Assembly (NCBI GenBank): GCA_036276115.1
Contig: DATBEM010000207.1
Coordinates: 1 to 64,000, forward strand
Length of the DNA stretch: 64,000 bases
Direction of reading: 5' to 3'
DNA from: Trebonia sp036276115
Lineage (GTDB): Bacteria > Actinomycetota > Actinomycetes > Streptosporangiales > Streptosporangiaceae
Below the pieces are notes generated by a model, which was not told the DNA's origin, ran no database searches, and saw only the letters and a program-made list of their open reading frames with translations. Within the stretch, counting starts at the first letter, position 1; every line of letters begins with the position of its first letter. Shown in pieces: positions 42,788-50,828 of this stretch. The position numbers and the translations under genes are program-made.

Positions 42788-43846
42788 ATGACCCGGCTTA
42801 CTTCGCTGTCGCACGGCGCGGGCTGTGCCTGCAAGCTACCACTGTCATCCCTGGACGCGCTGATGTCGAAGCTCGGCGGCGACTTCCTGGGCGGGACCGC
42901 CGCGGGCGGCCCGGCGGCGGCCGACCTGCTGGTCGGGGCGGCCGAGGGCGACGACGCGGCGGTGCTGCGGCTGGACGACCAGCGGGCGCTGGTCATGACC
43001 ACCGACTTCTTCACGCCGATCGTCGACGACCCGCGCGACTGGGGCCGCATCGCCGCCGCCAACGCCCTGTCGGACGTGTACGCGATGGGCGGCCGGCCGC
43101 TGATCGCGCTGAACCTGACGGCGTGGCCCGGCGAGACGCTGTCGCTGGACATCCTGGCGGAGGTGCTCAGGGGCGGGGCCGCGGTCGCCGCGCAGGCCGG
43201 GTGCCTGGTCGTCGGCGGGCACACGATCGACGACCCGGAGCCGAAGTACGGCATGGCCGTCACCGGCATCGCCGACCCCGGCCGCCTGCTGACGGTCGAC
43301 GCCGCCCGGCCGGGGGACGTCCTGGTGCTCACCAAGCCGCTGGGCACCGGGGTCGTCGCGACCGCGCACAAGCGCGGCGCCGCCCCCGACGACGTGCTGG
43401 CGGCGGCGGTCGCGGCCATGACGACGCTGAACGAGGCCGCCTCGCAGGCCGCCCTGGCGGCCGGGGTGGTGGCCGCCACCGACGTGACCGGCTTCTCGCT
43501 GCTGGGGCACCTGCACCGGATGCTGCGGGCCAGCGGCTGCGCCGCCGGCGTCAGCGCCCCGGCGGTGCCGCTGCTGCCGGGTGCGCGCGAGCTCACCGCG
43601 GCCGGCTACGTGTCCGGCGGCACGCGCAACAACATCGCCTTCCTGACGCCGTGGGTAACCGTCGCGGGCGGGGTCCCCGACGAGGTGGCGATCTTGCTGC
43701 AGGACGCCCAGACCTCGGGCGGGCTGCTGCTGGCCACCTCCTCCCCCGACGCCCTGATGGCCGAGCTGGCCGCCCGTGACGTGGCCGCCGCCATCATCGG
43801 CGAGGTCACCGGCGGCCCGGCCGGGCACATCGCCGTCCGCGCCTGA
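42788..43846 (+). CDS. selD: Selenide, water dikinase
   Basis: 352 residues from the ATG at 42788. Catalytic GAGCACK near the N-terminus (Cys13 and Lys16 match the E. coli Cys17/Lys20 positions), GDDAAVLRLDDQRALVMTTDFFTPIVDDP, NALSDVYAMGG, GGHTIDDPEPKYGMAVTG and TDVTGFSLLGHL. Makes selenophosphate for selenocysteine or selenouridine. No selA, selB or selC tRNA is seen in the window, so those should be elsewhere. Divergent (89 bp) from steA. A canonical hairpin plus T-tract follows. Confidence 0.94.
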   Translation: MTRLTSLSHGAGCACKLPLSSLDALMSKLGGDFLGGTAAGGPAAADLLVGAAEGDDAAVLRLDDQRALVMTTDFFTPIVDDPRDWGRIAAANALSDVYAMGGRPLIALNLTAWPGETLSLDILAEVLRGGAAVAAQAGCLVVGGHTIDDPEPKYGMAVTGIADPGRLLTVDAARPGDVLVLTKPLGTGVVATAHKRGAAPDDVLAAAVAAMTTLNEAASQAALAAGVVAATDVTGFSLLGHLHRMLRASGCAAGVSAPAVPLLPGARELTAAGYVSGGTRNNIAFLTPWVTVAGGVPDEVAILLQDAQTSGGLLLATSSPDALMAELAARDVAAAIIGEVTGGPAGHIAVRA

Positions 43847-43905
43847 CGAGGCCGAACGCGGAATAGTCCGGGGTAACGGTTGAGTTAAGGCTGACATGGC
43901 GGGGC

Positions 43906-43938
43906 AAAAAGGGCGCGCAGGACATACTGCGCGCTTTT
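43906..43938 (+). terminator. Canonical rho-independent terminator after selD
   Basis: GCGCGCAG - GACATA - CTGCGCGC, extended by two G-U and A-T pairs on each side and followed by TTTT. It is 60 bp past the selD stop and just before the egt operon. It is the one classic terminator in the window and serves as a contrast to the hairpin-plus-motif elements. Confidence 0.8.
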
Positions 43939-43979
43939 GCATGCCCTGGAATGTCAGTGACCCTGGTTATGGTGCCTCC

Positions 43980-45380
43980 ATGAGCATGCAGACGGACCGC
44001 GAGGAAGAAGCCGCGGCGCACGTACACGGGATCTGCCTGAAGACCGGCCCGCCGCAGCGGGTCGGCGTCGAGCTCGAATGGCTGGTCCGCGACGCGCGTG
44101 ACCCCGCCCGGCCGGTGACGGCGGAGCGGATCGCGCGGGCCGCGTCGGTGTTCGACAGCGCCGCGGAGACCCGCGGCCCGGTCGGCCCGCCCGCCCTCGA
44201 CGCCACCGGCGGCTCCCCGCCCGGGCCGCTGGCAGCGCACGCAGAACAGGCAGGGCAGCAAGCGGACGCCGGCGCAGTGCCCCGGCCCCGGCTCCCCTCC
44301 TCCTCGGCCCCCGGCGTGCTGCCGTCGGGGGCCCTTCTCACCGCCGAGCCCGGCGGGCAGCTGGAGCTGAGCTCGCTGCCCGCCGATTCGCTGGCCCAGT
44401 GCGTGTCCGCCACCGTGTCCGACATGGCTGCCTTGCGCGCCGCCGTCTCGGCGGCGGGCCTGGAGCTGGCGGGGTACGGGCTGGACCCGCTCCGGCCGCC
44501 CCTGCGGGTCCTGGACCTGCCCCGCTACGCCGCGATGGAGGCGTTCTTCGATCGCGGCGGCCCGTGGGGCCGGCGGATGATGTGCGGCACCGCCTCCGTC
44601 CAGGTGTGCCTCGACGCCGGCGACGACAGTGACGGGCCGGCGGGCTACCGCTACCGGTGGCGCCTGGTCCACGCGCTCGGGCCGGTGCTGGTGGCGGCGT
44701 TCGCGAACTCGCCGCTGCGGGTCGGCCAGCCGACCGGCTGGCGCTCCAGCCGCCAGCAGGTGTGGGCGCACATGGACCCGGGCCGGACCCGGCCGCTGCG
44801 GCCCGACGGCCGCACCGACCCGCGCGATGAGTGGGTCGATTACGCGCTGGACGCCGAGGTGATGGTCGTGCGCGACCCGGCCTCGCCGGACTGGGCGGCG
44901 CCGCCGGGCATGACGCTGCGGTCCTGGCTGCGCGACGGCGAGTGCCTGCCGCGCCGGCCCACCACCGAGGACCTGGCGTACCACCTGTCCACCCTGTTCC
45001 CGCCGGTGCGCCCGCGCGGGTACCTGGAGCTGCGGATGATCGACGCCCAGCGCGGCGACGGCTGGATCGTCCCCCTCGCCGTCGCGACGGCGCTGGTGGA
45101 AGACGAGCGGGCGGCCGAGACGGCCATGGCGGCCTGCGAGCCGCTGGCGGCCGGGCCAGGCGGCGACCCGTGGCTGCGGGCCGCCCGGCTGGGGCCGTCG
45201 GACCCGGTGATCGGGCGCGCGAGCCGGGAGTGCTTCGCGGCCGCCCGCGACGCCCTGGACCGGATGGAGGTTCCAGCCGCGATTGGCGCGGTAGTTGATC
45301 ACTTCACCGAGCAGTACGTCGCCCGGGACCGCTGCCCGGCCGACGACCTGACCCGCCCCGACGAGGAGGGATCCCCATGA
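43980..45380 (+). CDS. egtA: Glutamate-cysteine ligase EgtA
   Basis: 466 residues from the ATG at 43980 (second ATG 43986); an upstream ATG at 43896 is inside the terminator. GCS2-type signature: VGVELEWLV near residue 29, LTAEPGGQLELSS, RMMCGTASVQVCLDAG and GYLELRMIDAQRGDGW. Makes gamma-glutamylcysteine, the sulfur donor for ergothioneine. Compared with typical EgtA there is an extra Pro/Ala/Gln-rich stretch of about 50 residues (about 65-115). Its stop overlaps egtB (ATGA). Confidence 0.92.
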   Translation: MSMQTDREEEAAAHVHGICLKTGPPQRVGVELEWLVRDARDPARPVTAERIARAASVFDSAAETRGPVGPPALDATGGSPPGPLAAHAEQAGQQADAGAVPRPRLPSSSAPGVLPSGALLTAEPGGQLELSSLPADSLAQCVSATVSDMAALRAAVSAAGLELAGYGLDPLRPPLRVLDLPRYAAMEAFFDRGGPWGRRMMCGTASVQVCLDAGDDSDGPAGYRYRWRLVHALGPVLVAAFANSPLRVGQPTGWRSSRQQVWAHMDPGRTRPLRPDGRTDPRDEWVDYALDAEVMVVRDPASPDWAAPPGMTLRSWLRDGECLPRRPTTEDLAYHLSTLFPPVRPRGYLELRMIDAQRGDGWIVPLAVATALVEDERAAETAMAACEPLAAGPGGDPWLRAARLGPSDPVIGRASRECFAAARDALDRMEVPAAIGAVVDHFTEQYVARDRCPADDLTRPDEEGSP

Positions 45381-46759
45381 CGGAGCAATCGCGGCCTGAC
45401 CCGCAGGCGCCGGCCGGCCGCCTGGCGGAGCTGGCGCACAGCCCGGAGGCGCTGCGGGAGCGGATCGCGGCGGAGCTGATGGCGGCCCGGGAGCGCACCA
45501 CCGGGCTGACTACCGCCGTCGACGAGGCCGACCTGGTCAAGCAGCACTCGCCGCTGATGTCGCCGCTGGTGTGGGACCTGGCCCACATCCCCAACCAGGA
45601 AGAGCTGTGGCTGCTGCGCGGGGTCGGCCGCCGGGACGCGATGTACCCGGGGATGGACTCGCTGTACGACGCGTTCGAGCACCCGCGGGCCAGCCGCCCG
45701 GCCCTGCCGCTGTTCCCGCCGGCCGAGGCCCGCGCCTACGGGCACGAGGTCCGGGGGCGGGTGCTGGACCTGCTCGACGCGGTCCGGCTCGCGCCCGGCG
45801 GCAGCCGGCTGCTGGACGGCGGGTTCGCGTTCGGCATGATCGCCCAGCACGAGGCGCAGCACGACGAGACGATGCTCGCCACCCACCAGCTGCGCGACGG
45901 CGCGCCGGCCCTGTCGGCCCCGGCGCCGCCCCCGGCCCCGGCCGACGCGGCCGCGCTGCCGGGCGAGGTGCTGGTGGCGGGCGGCCCGTTCACCATGGGC
46001 ACCTCGGCCGAGCCGTGGGCACTGGACAACGAGCGGCCCGCCCACCAGGTCGACGTGCCCGCGTTCTACCTGGACACCACCCCGGTCACCAACGGGCAGT
46101 ACGAGCGGTTCATCGCCGACGGCGGCTACGACGACCCGCGCTGGTGGACGGCCGCCGGCTGGGACCACCGGCAGGAGGCCGGCCTGGTGGCGCCCTTGTT
46201 CTGGGCCCGGGACGGCGGGACCTGGCTGCGGGCCTCCTTCGGGGTCACCGCGCCGGTCGCGGCCGACGAGCCAGTCGTGCACGTGTGCTGGTACGAGGCC
46301 GACGCCTACGCCCGGTGGGCCGGGCGGCGGCTGCCAACCGAGGCCGAGTGGGAGAAGGCGGCCCGGTTCGACCCGGCCAGCGGGCGGTCGCGGCGCTACC
46401 CGTGGGGCGACGCCGACCCCGGACCGGCCCACGCCAACCTCGGGCAGCGGCACCTGCGGCCCGCCCCGGCCGGCTCCTACCCCGGCGGCGCCGCCCCGTG
46501 CGGCGCCCGCCAGCTGATCGGGGACGTGTGGGAGTGGACCAGCTCGGACTTCAGCCCGTACCCGGGGTTCGAGGCGTGGCCGTACAAGGAGTACTCGGAG
46601 GTCTTCTTCGGCCCCGGCTACAAGGTGCTGCGCGGCGGCGCGTTCGGGGTGTCCCCGGTGGCGTGCCGGGCCACGTTCCGCAACTGGGACTACCCGATCC
46701 GGCGGCAGGTCTTCGCCGGGTTCCGGACCGCCCGCCCGGCCCCGCCCGGCGCCGCCTGA
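45377..46759 (+). CDS. egtB: Ergothioneine sulfoxide synthase EgtB
   Basis: 460 residues. N-terminal DinB-like domain with iron ligands His51 (KQHSPLMSPLVWDLAHI) and HEAQHDET. C-terminal FGE/sulfatase-modifying-like domain (GEVLVAGGPFTMGTSAEPWALDNERPAHQVDVPAFYLDTTPVTNGQY, LPTEAEWEKAARF, GDVWEWTSSDFSPYPGF, VLRGGAFG). Joins gamma-glutamylcysteine to hercynine with oxygen. RBS GAGGAGGG lies in the end of egtA. Confidence 0.95.
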   Translation: MTEQSRPDPQAPAGRLAELAHSPEALRERIAAELMAARERTTGLTTAVDEADLVKQHSPLMSPLVWDLAHIPNQEELWLLRGVGRRDAMYPGMDSLYDAFEHPRASRPALPLFPPAEARAYGHEVRGRVLDLLDAVRLAPGGSRLLDGGFAFGMIAQHEAQHDETMLATHQLRDGAPALSAPAPPPAPADAAALPGEVLVAGGPFTMGTSAEPWALDNERPAHQVDVPAFYLDTTPVTNGQYERFIADGGYDDPRWWTAAGWDHRQEAGLVAPLFWARDGGTWLRASFGVTAPVAADEPVVHVCWYEADAYARWAGRRLPTEAEWEKAARFDPASGRSRRYPWGDADPGPAHANLGQRHLRPAPAGSYPGGAAPCGARQLIGDVWEWTSSDFSPYPGFEAWPYKEYSEVFFGPGYKVLRGGAFGVSPVACRATFRNWDYPIRRQVFAGFRTARPAPPGAA

Positions 46760-47529
46760 TGTGCCGGCACGTGGCCTACCTGGGGCCGCCCCGGTCGCTG
46801 GGGTCGCTGCTGATCGAGCCGCCCCACGGGCTGTACCGGCAGTCGTGGGCACCGCGGCGCCAGCGGCACGGGACGGTCAACGCGGACGGGTTCGGCATCG
46901 GCTGGTACGCCCCCGGCGACCCGGCGCCGGCCCGCTACCGGCGCGACATCCCGATCTGGGGCGACCCGTCGCTGCCGGACATCGCGCGGGTCGTGGCGTC
47001 CTCGGCCGTGCTGGCGGCCGTGCGGTCGGCCACCGAGGGGATGGCGGGCGGCGCGGCGGCGGCCGCCCCGTTCGGCTCGGGCGCCTGGCTGTTCAGCCAC
47101 AACGGGGTCATGACGGGCTGGCCGACGCTGCCGCTGCCGCCGGTGTCGCTGCCGGCCATGGAGGCGATGACCGACTCGGCCTACCTGTGGGCGCTGGTGC
47201 TGGACCGGCTGCGGGACGGGGCCGCCCCCGCCGCCGCCCTGGCCGACGCGATCGCCGCGGTCGCGGCGGCGGGCATCGAGGGGCGGTTCAACTTCCTGTG
47301 GACCGACGGCTCGGCCATCGCCGCGACCGCCTGCGGGGACACGCTGTGGTACCGGGCCGTGCCCGGCGACGCCGGCGGCGACTCGGTGACGGTCGCGTCC
47401 GAGCCGTCCGATGACCTCCCGGGCTGGACCGAGGTCCCCGACCAGCACGTGCTCACCGCCGTCCGGGGCCTGGTGGAGGTCCAGCCGCTGTCCGCCGCGA
47501 CGTCAACCGCAACCGAAGGGATCGGCTAG
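46759..47529 (+). CDS. egtC: Gamma-glutamyl-hercynylcysteine sulfoxide hydrolase EgtC
   Basis: 256 residues. Class II glutamine amidotransferase fold with catalytic Cys2 (MCRHVAYLGPP), NADGFGIGWY, FSHNGVMTGW, EAMTDSAYLWALVLDRL. Removes the glutamate from the EgtB product. The start overlaps the egtB stop by one base (TGATG); egtD begins 3 bp after its stop. Confidence 0.94.
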   Translation: MCRHVAYLGPPRSLGSLLIEPPHGLYRQSWAPRRQRHGTVNADGFGIGWYAPGDPAPARYRRDIPIWGDPSLPDIARVVASSAVLAAVRSATEGMAGGAAAAAPFGSGAWLFSHNGVMTGWPTLPLPPVSLPAMEAMTDSAYLWALVLDRLRDGAAPAAALADAIAAVAAAGIEGRFNFLWTDGSAIAATACGDTLWYRAVPGDAGGDSVTVASEPSDDLPGWTEVPDQHVLTAVRGLVEVQPLSAATSTATEGIG

Positions 47530-47532
47530 CCA

Positions 47533-48537
47533 ATGACCACCATCGAGCGACTGCTGCCGGCGGGCTACCTGGATGACGCCCTGCGCCGCGACGCGCGCGC
47601 GGGCCTGACCGCCACGCCGAAGACGCTGCCGCCCAAGTGGTTCTACGACGCGCAGGGCAGCGCGCTGTTCGACAAGATCACCGAGCTGCCCGAGTACTAC
47701 CCGACCCGGGCCGAGCGGTCGATCCTGCGCGCGGTCGCCCCCGACATCGCCGCCCAGTCGCAGGCCGCGACCCTGGTCGAGCTCGGCTCGGGGTCCTCGG
47801 ACAAGACCCGGGCGCTGCTGAGCGCCCTGGGCGCGGCCGGGTCGCTGCGCTCCTACGTCATGATCGACGTGAGCGAGGCGGCGCTGCTGGCCGCGGGCGA
47901 CGCGCTGGAGGCCGAGTACCCGGGGCTGGACATCCACGCGGTCGTCTCGGACTTCGAGGAAAACCTCGGCCTGCCCCCGGCCGGTGGCCTGCCCGGGGCG
48001 GGCCTGCCGGGCGAGGCGGGCGGCGGGCGGCGGCTGGTCGCGTTCCTCGGCTCCACCATCGGGAACATGGCCCCCGCCCAGCGGGCCGCGTTCCTGGGGC
48101 GGGCGCGGGCGGCGCTGCGCCCGGGCGACGCGTTCCTGCTCGGCACCGACCTCGTCAAGGACCCGGCCACCCTGGTCGCGGCCTACGACGACACCGCCGG
48201 GGTGACCGCCGCGTTCAACAAGAACGTCCTGTCGGTGCTGAACGCCGCCCTCGGCGCGGACTTCGACCCTGACGCGTTCGAGCACGTCGCGGCGTGGGAC
48301 GCGGCCGACGAGTGGATCGAGATGCGGCTGCGGGCCACGACCGCCCAGCGGGTGAGGGTGCCCGGCATCGGCCTGACGGCGCAGTTCGCCGCGGGCGAGG
48401 AGATGCGCACCGAGATCTCGGCCAAGTTCCGCCCGGGCGGCGTCGCGGCCGAGCTGCGGGCGGCCGGCCTCGCGCCGGCCGGCTGGTGGACCGACGAGGC
48501 GGGCCAGTTCGGCCTCTCGCTGTCCGTCCCCGCGTAG
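47533..48537 (+). CDS. egtD: Histidine N-methyltransferase EgtD
   Basis: 334 residues. DUF2260-type methyltransferase: LPPKWFYDAQGSALFDKITELPEYYPTRAERSIL, VELGSGSSDKTRALLSAL (SAM site), FLGSTIGNMAPAQRAAFL, FLLGTDLVKDP, FNKNVLSVLNAALGADFDPDAFEHVA. Trimethylates histidine to hercynine. The PLP lyase EgtE is not adjacent, as is common outside mycobacteria. A hairpin plus motif copy 10 lies downstream. Confidence 0.96.
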   Translation: MTTIERLLPAGYLDDALRRDARAGLTATPKTLPPKWFYDAQGSALFDKITELPEYYPTRAERSILRAVAPDIAAQSQAATLVELGSGSSDKTRALLSALGAAGSLRSYVMIDVSEAALLAAGDALEAEYPGLDIHAVVSDFEENLGLPPAGGLPGAGLPGEAGGGRRLVAFLGSTIGNMAPAQRAAFLGRARAALRPGDAFLLGTDLVKDPATLVAAYDDTAGVTAAFNKNVLSVLNAALGADFDPDAFEHVAAWDAADEWIEMRLRATTAQRVRVPGIGLTAQFAAGEEMRTEISAKFRPGGVAAELRAAGLAPAGWWTDEAGQFGLSLSVPA

Positions 48538-48677
48538 GCCGCCGCCACCGGAATTCCACGGGCCCGCGCAGCGCCCGGGGCAGGCCCGCCGGGACATCCG
48601 GCCGGGGGCTTCCCCGGGCGCTCGCCGCGCGGGCCGGCCTGGCCAGCGGCCCCCCTGCCGGACAGCAGGCCCGCAGT

Positions 48678-48705
48678 GGCCCGCCCGGGGCACCCCTGGC
48701 GGGCC
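48678..48705 (+). terminator. Strong hairpin immediately before motif copy 10
   Basis: GGCCCGCC (48678-48685) pairs with GGCGGGCC (48698-48705) and GGGG pairs with CCCC inside, with one C/T mismatch and a CA loop. The motif starts 5 nt later. It sits between the convergent egtD and ABM genes. Confidence 0.75.
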
Positions 48706-48710
48706 GCTTC

Positions 48711-48723
48711 TTGCTGTTATCAG
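48711..48723 (+). repeat. Dispersed AT-rich motif, copy 10
   Basis: Exact core with GCTTC flank. It is 8 bp beyond the stop of the minus-strand ABM gene and about 170 bp beyond egtD. Confidence 0.92.
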
Positions 48724-48731
48724 AGCTGGCG

Positions 48732-49061
48732 CTAGCGGCCGGGCGAGCCGCCGGCGATCTCGTAGGACCAGACCTCGCTGTGCACGCCGACGGGTGCCTG
48801 GGCGGGGCCGCCGGACCGCCCGGCGGCCGAGCGGTGCCCGTGGGCGAACGCGGGCGAGTTCACCCAGGCGCTGAACGACTCCTCGTCCCGCCAGCGGGTG
48901 ATGACGAGCCAGGTGGTGCGGTCATCAGCCGGGCGCAGGAGCTCGAAGCCCTCGAAGCCGTCCTGGTCGTCCACCGCCCCCGCCCGGGCGGCGAACCGGC
49001 GGGCGAGCTCGTCGCCACTGTCGGCGGGCACCGTAATCGCGTTGATCTTCACCACGGTCAT
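48732..49061 (-). CDS. Antibiotic biosynthesis monooxygenase (ABM) domain protein
   Basis: 109 residues from the ATG at 49061 with AGGGAGG upstream. Ferredoxin-like ABM fold: MTVVKINAITVPADSGDELARRFAARAGAVDDQDGFEGFELLRPADDRTTWLVITRWRDEESFSAWVNSPAFAHGH. The arrangement resembles actinobacterial heme-degrading MhuD/IsdG-like or related ABM proteins, whose substrates vary. The C-terminal SEVWSYEI is conserved in this subgroup. Confidence 0.85.
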   Translation of the reverse strand: MTVVKINAITVPADSGDELARRFAARAGAVDDQDGFEGFELLRPADDRTTWLVITRWRDEESFSAWVNSPAFAHGHRSAAGRSGGPAQAPVGVHSEVWSYEIAGGSPGR

Positions 49062-49070
49062 CGCCTGCAA

Positions 49071-49398
49071 CCTCCCTTTGGGCTCCGGCGGCCGCGCGCC
49101 CTCGCCTCATCACGACGTGCGCCGCCCGCGTCCCGGGCGGCCCAGGTCGAGCGTAGCGAACATCCCGCCGGCCGCCGGGGCCTAGGTCACGATCGGCGCC
49201 ACCGCCGCTTTCGCGCGAATATGAACAACCAGGCGGCACAACGGCCCGGCCTGCGTCGCGACGGCCAGCCGGGCCCGTTCTGTCGTCTTGGTTGGCCATT
49301 GGTCTTGATCGCTTCAGTCGCACGTGATGGCATGACGGCGTAAGGTTCCCAGGAAAATGCTCGCTTGCCCGCCACGGCGAGGAAATAGGGAGGCTGGA
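49071..49398. other. 328 bp without a gene
   Basis: Region between the divergent ABM and DUF574 genes. No repeat, hairpin or motif copy stands out. It presumably holds both promoters. Confidence 0.5.
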
Positions 49399-50187
49399 GT
49401 GCAGCAGCCATCGTTCGACCCGGAAGTGCCCAGCATCGCCAGAACGTACGATTACCTGCTCGGCGGCAAGGACAACTTCCCCGCCGACCGGGAGATCGGC
49501 GACATCTTCTTCACGCAGTTTCCCGGCGCGGTCCAGATCGCCCTCGATAACCGCGCCTGCCTGGTCCGGGCGGTCGAGTACATTGCCGGCGACCTGAAGG
49601 TCAGCCAGTTCCTCGACCTCGGCTCGGGCCTCCCCACGGCCGACAACGTCCACCAGGCGGCCCAGCGCGCCAATCCGGCCGCCCGCGTCGCCTACATCGA
49701 CATCGACCCGGTCGTCCTGGTGCACGGGCGGGCGCTGCTCGCCGAGGACGACCAGACGGTCGTGATCAAGGGCGACGTGTCCAGCCCGCGCGACATCCTG
49801 GCCGAGGAAGAAGTGCTCAGCCTGCTCGACTTCAGCCGGCCGGTGGCCGTCATCGCCAGCGCCATCTTGCACCACATGACCGACGACGAGGGCCCGCGCG
49901 AGGTCATCGAGGCGTACAAGGCGGCCCTGGCGCCCGGCAGCGCCCTGTTCGTCTCGCACTTCCGCTCGGTCGGCGACGGGGAGTCCCGGGCGCTGGAGTC
50001 GGTGCTCCTGGAGGCGTTCGGGCGGGGCGCCTTCCGGACCGGCGCCCAGATCGGAGAGTACTTCGACGGCATGACCCTGGCGGAGCCGGGCATCGTGCCC
50101 TGCGCCCAGTGGCACCCGGCGGCCCCGCCCGCCGCGATGACCCCCTTCCAGCAGCTGATCGTCGCCGGCGTCGGGGTCAAGGCCTAG
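49399..50187 (+). CDS. DUF574-family SAM-dependent methyltransferase (2)
   Basis: 262 residues from the GTG at 49399, which has AGGGAGG 5 nt upstream; an in-frame ATG at 49357 lacks an RBS. DUF574 start VPSIARTYDYLLGGKDNFPADREIG, SAM site FLDLGSGLPTADNVHQ, VAYIDIDPVVLVHGRALL, ASAILHHMTDDEGPRE. Paralogue of the gene at 9.07 kb, with the same overall layout but clearly divergent sequence. Substrate unknown. Confidence 0.9.
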   Translation: MQQPSFDPEVPSIARTYDYLLGGKDNFPADREIGDIFFTQFPGAVQIALDNRACLVRAVEYIAGDLKVSQFLDLGSGLPTADNVHQAAQRANPAARVAYIDIDPVVLVHGRALLAEDDQTVVIKGDVSSPRDILAEEEVLSLLDFSRPVAVIASAILHHMTDDEGPREVIEAYKAALAPGSALFVSHFRSVGDGESRALESVLLEAFGRGAFRTGAQIGEYFDGMTLAEPGIVPCAQWHPAAPPAAMTPFQQLIVAGVGVKA

Positions 50188-50406
50188 CCGCCGCGATCTC
50201 GCTGTCCCTTTGCCCGTCACCAGCGAGTATTACTAAGAGTCATTAAGTTCCTGGTTAAGCGAACGCGCCCCCGGACGGCAGTGCACAATTGTTGCCCGCG
50301 TGCCCGGGGGGCAGCGGCCGCATTGGGCGGATCTTGCCCGCAATAGGTCGCCACCATTCCCGCACGGCACTGCGCGCCTCTTCGGTTTTCGCGGATAAGG
50401 AGCACA

Positions 50407-50828
50407 ATGCCTGGTAGGACCAGGAAAGCGCGGGCCGCCCGGGGCGCCTGCGCGCTGGTGGCGGCCATCGCCGCGGCGGCGGGGACGGCCACGGCCGCGA
50501 GTGCTCGGGCGGCTGCCCTCCGCCCGCCCGCCGCCGGCCCGGCCCCGGCCCGGCCCCGGCCGCCGTGAGCAAAGCCCTGCCCGCCGTGAGCAAAGCCCTG
50601 CCCGCCGTGAGCCAAGCCCTGCCAGCCGTGAGCCAAGCCCAGCCTGCCGCCCCGGCCGCGCGGACGGTCATCGTCACCATGCAGGCCGTCCAGGCCGGGC
50701 AGGTAGTCGCGTCCCGCTCGCGCACGCTCACGTTCACCAGCCGCCAGGGCCTGTTCCCGAGCCCGGCCACCCGCACCGGCTGGCTCGTCAACCCGCAGGG
50801 CACCGGCCTGGAGCGGTCCCGGTATTAG
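50407..50828 (+). pseudogene. Small secreted repeat protein with a broken frame
   Basis: An excellent RBS (AAGGAG) precedes the ATG at 50407. The first frame encodes an Arg-rich signal peptide (ACALVAAIAAAAGTATAASA) and stops at 50566-50568. The overlapping frame from 50565 continues with four KALPAVS/QALPAVS units and then RTVIVTMQAVQAGQVV, LTFTSRQGLFPSPATRTGW and a C-terminal GLERSRY, stopping at 50828. A one-base slip in the CCGG-rich tract 50485-50560 would join signal peptide and body into one protein of about 140 residues. It could be a pseudogene, a sequencing slip in GC repeats, phase variation, or coupled re-initiation (GTGA overlap). No known family. Confidence 0.5.
50565..50648 (+). 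repeat. 4 x 21-bp tandem repeat in coding sequence
   Basis: The unit GTGAGCAAAGCCCTGCCCGCC occurs four times in tandem, the first two identical and the last two with a few changes. It encodes VSKALPA / VSQALPA. Confidence 0.85.

Noticed and set aside
50217..50400. Minus-strand extension of the desaturase-region ORF over the secreted gene
   Set aside because: Antisense of a gene with a strong RBS and signal peptide. It only reads Trp/Leu repeats from the 21-bp units.
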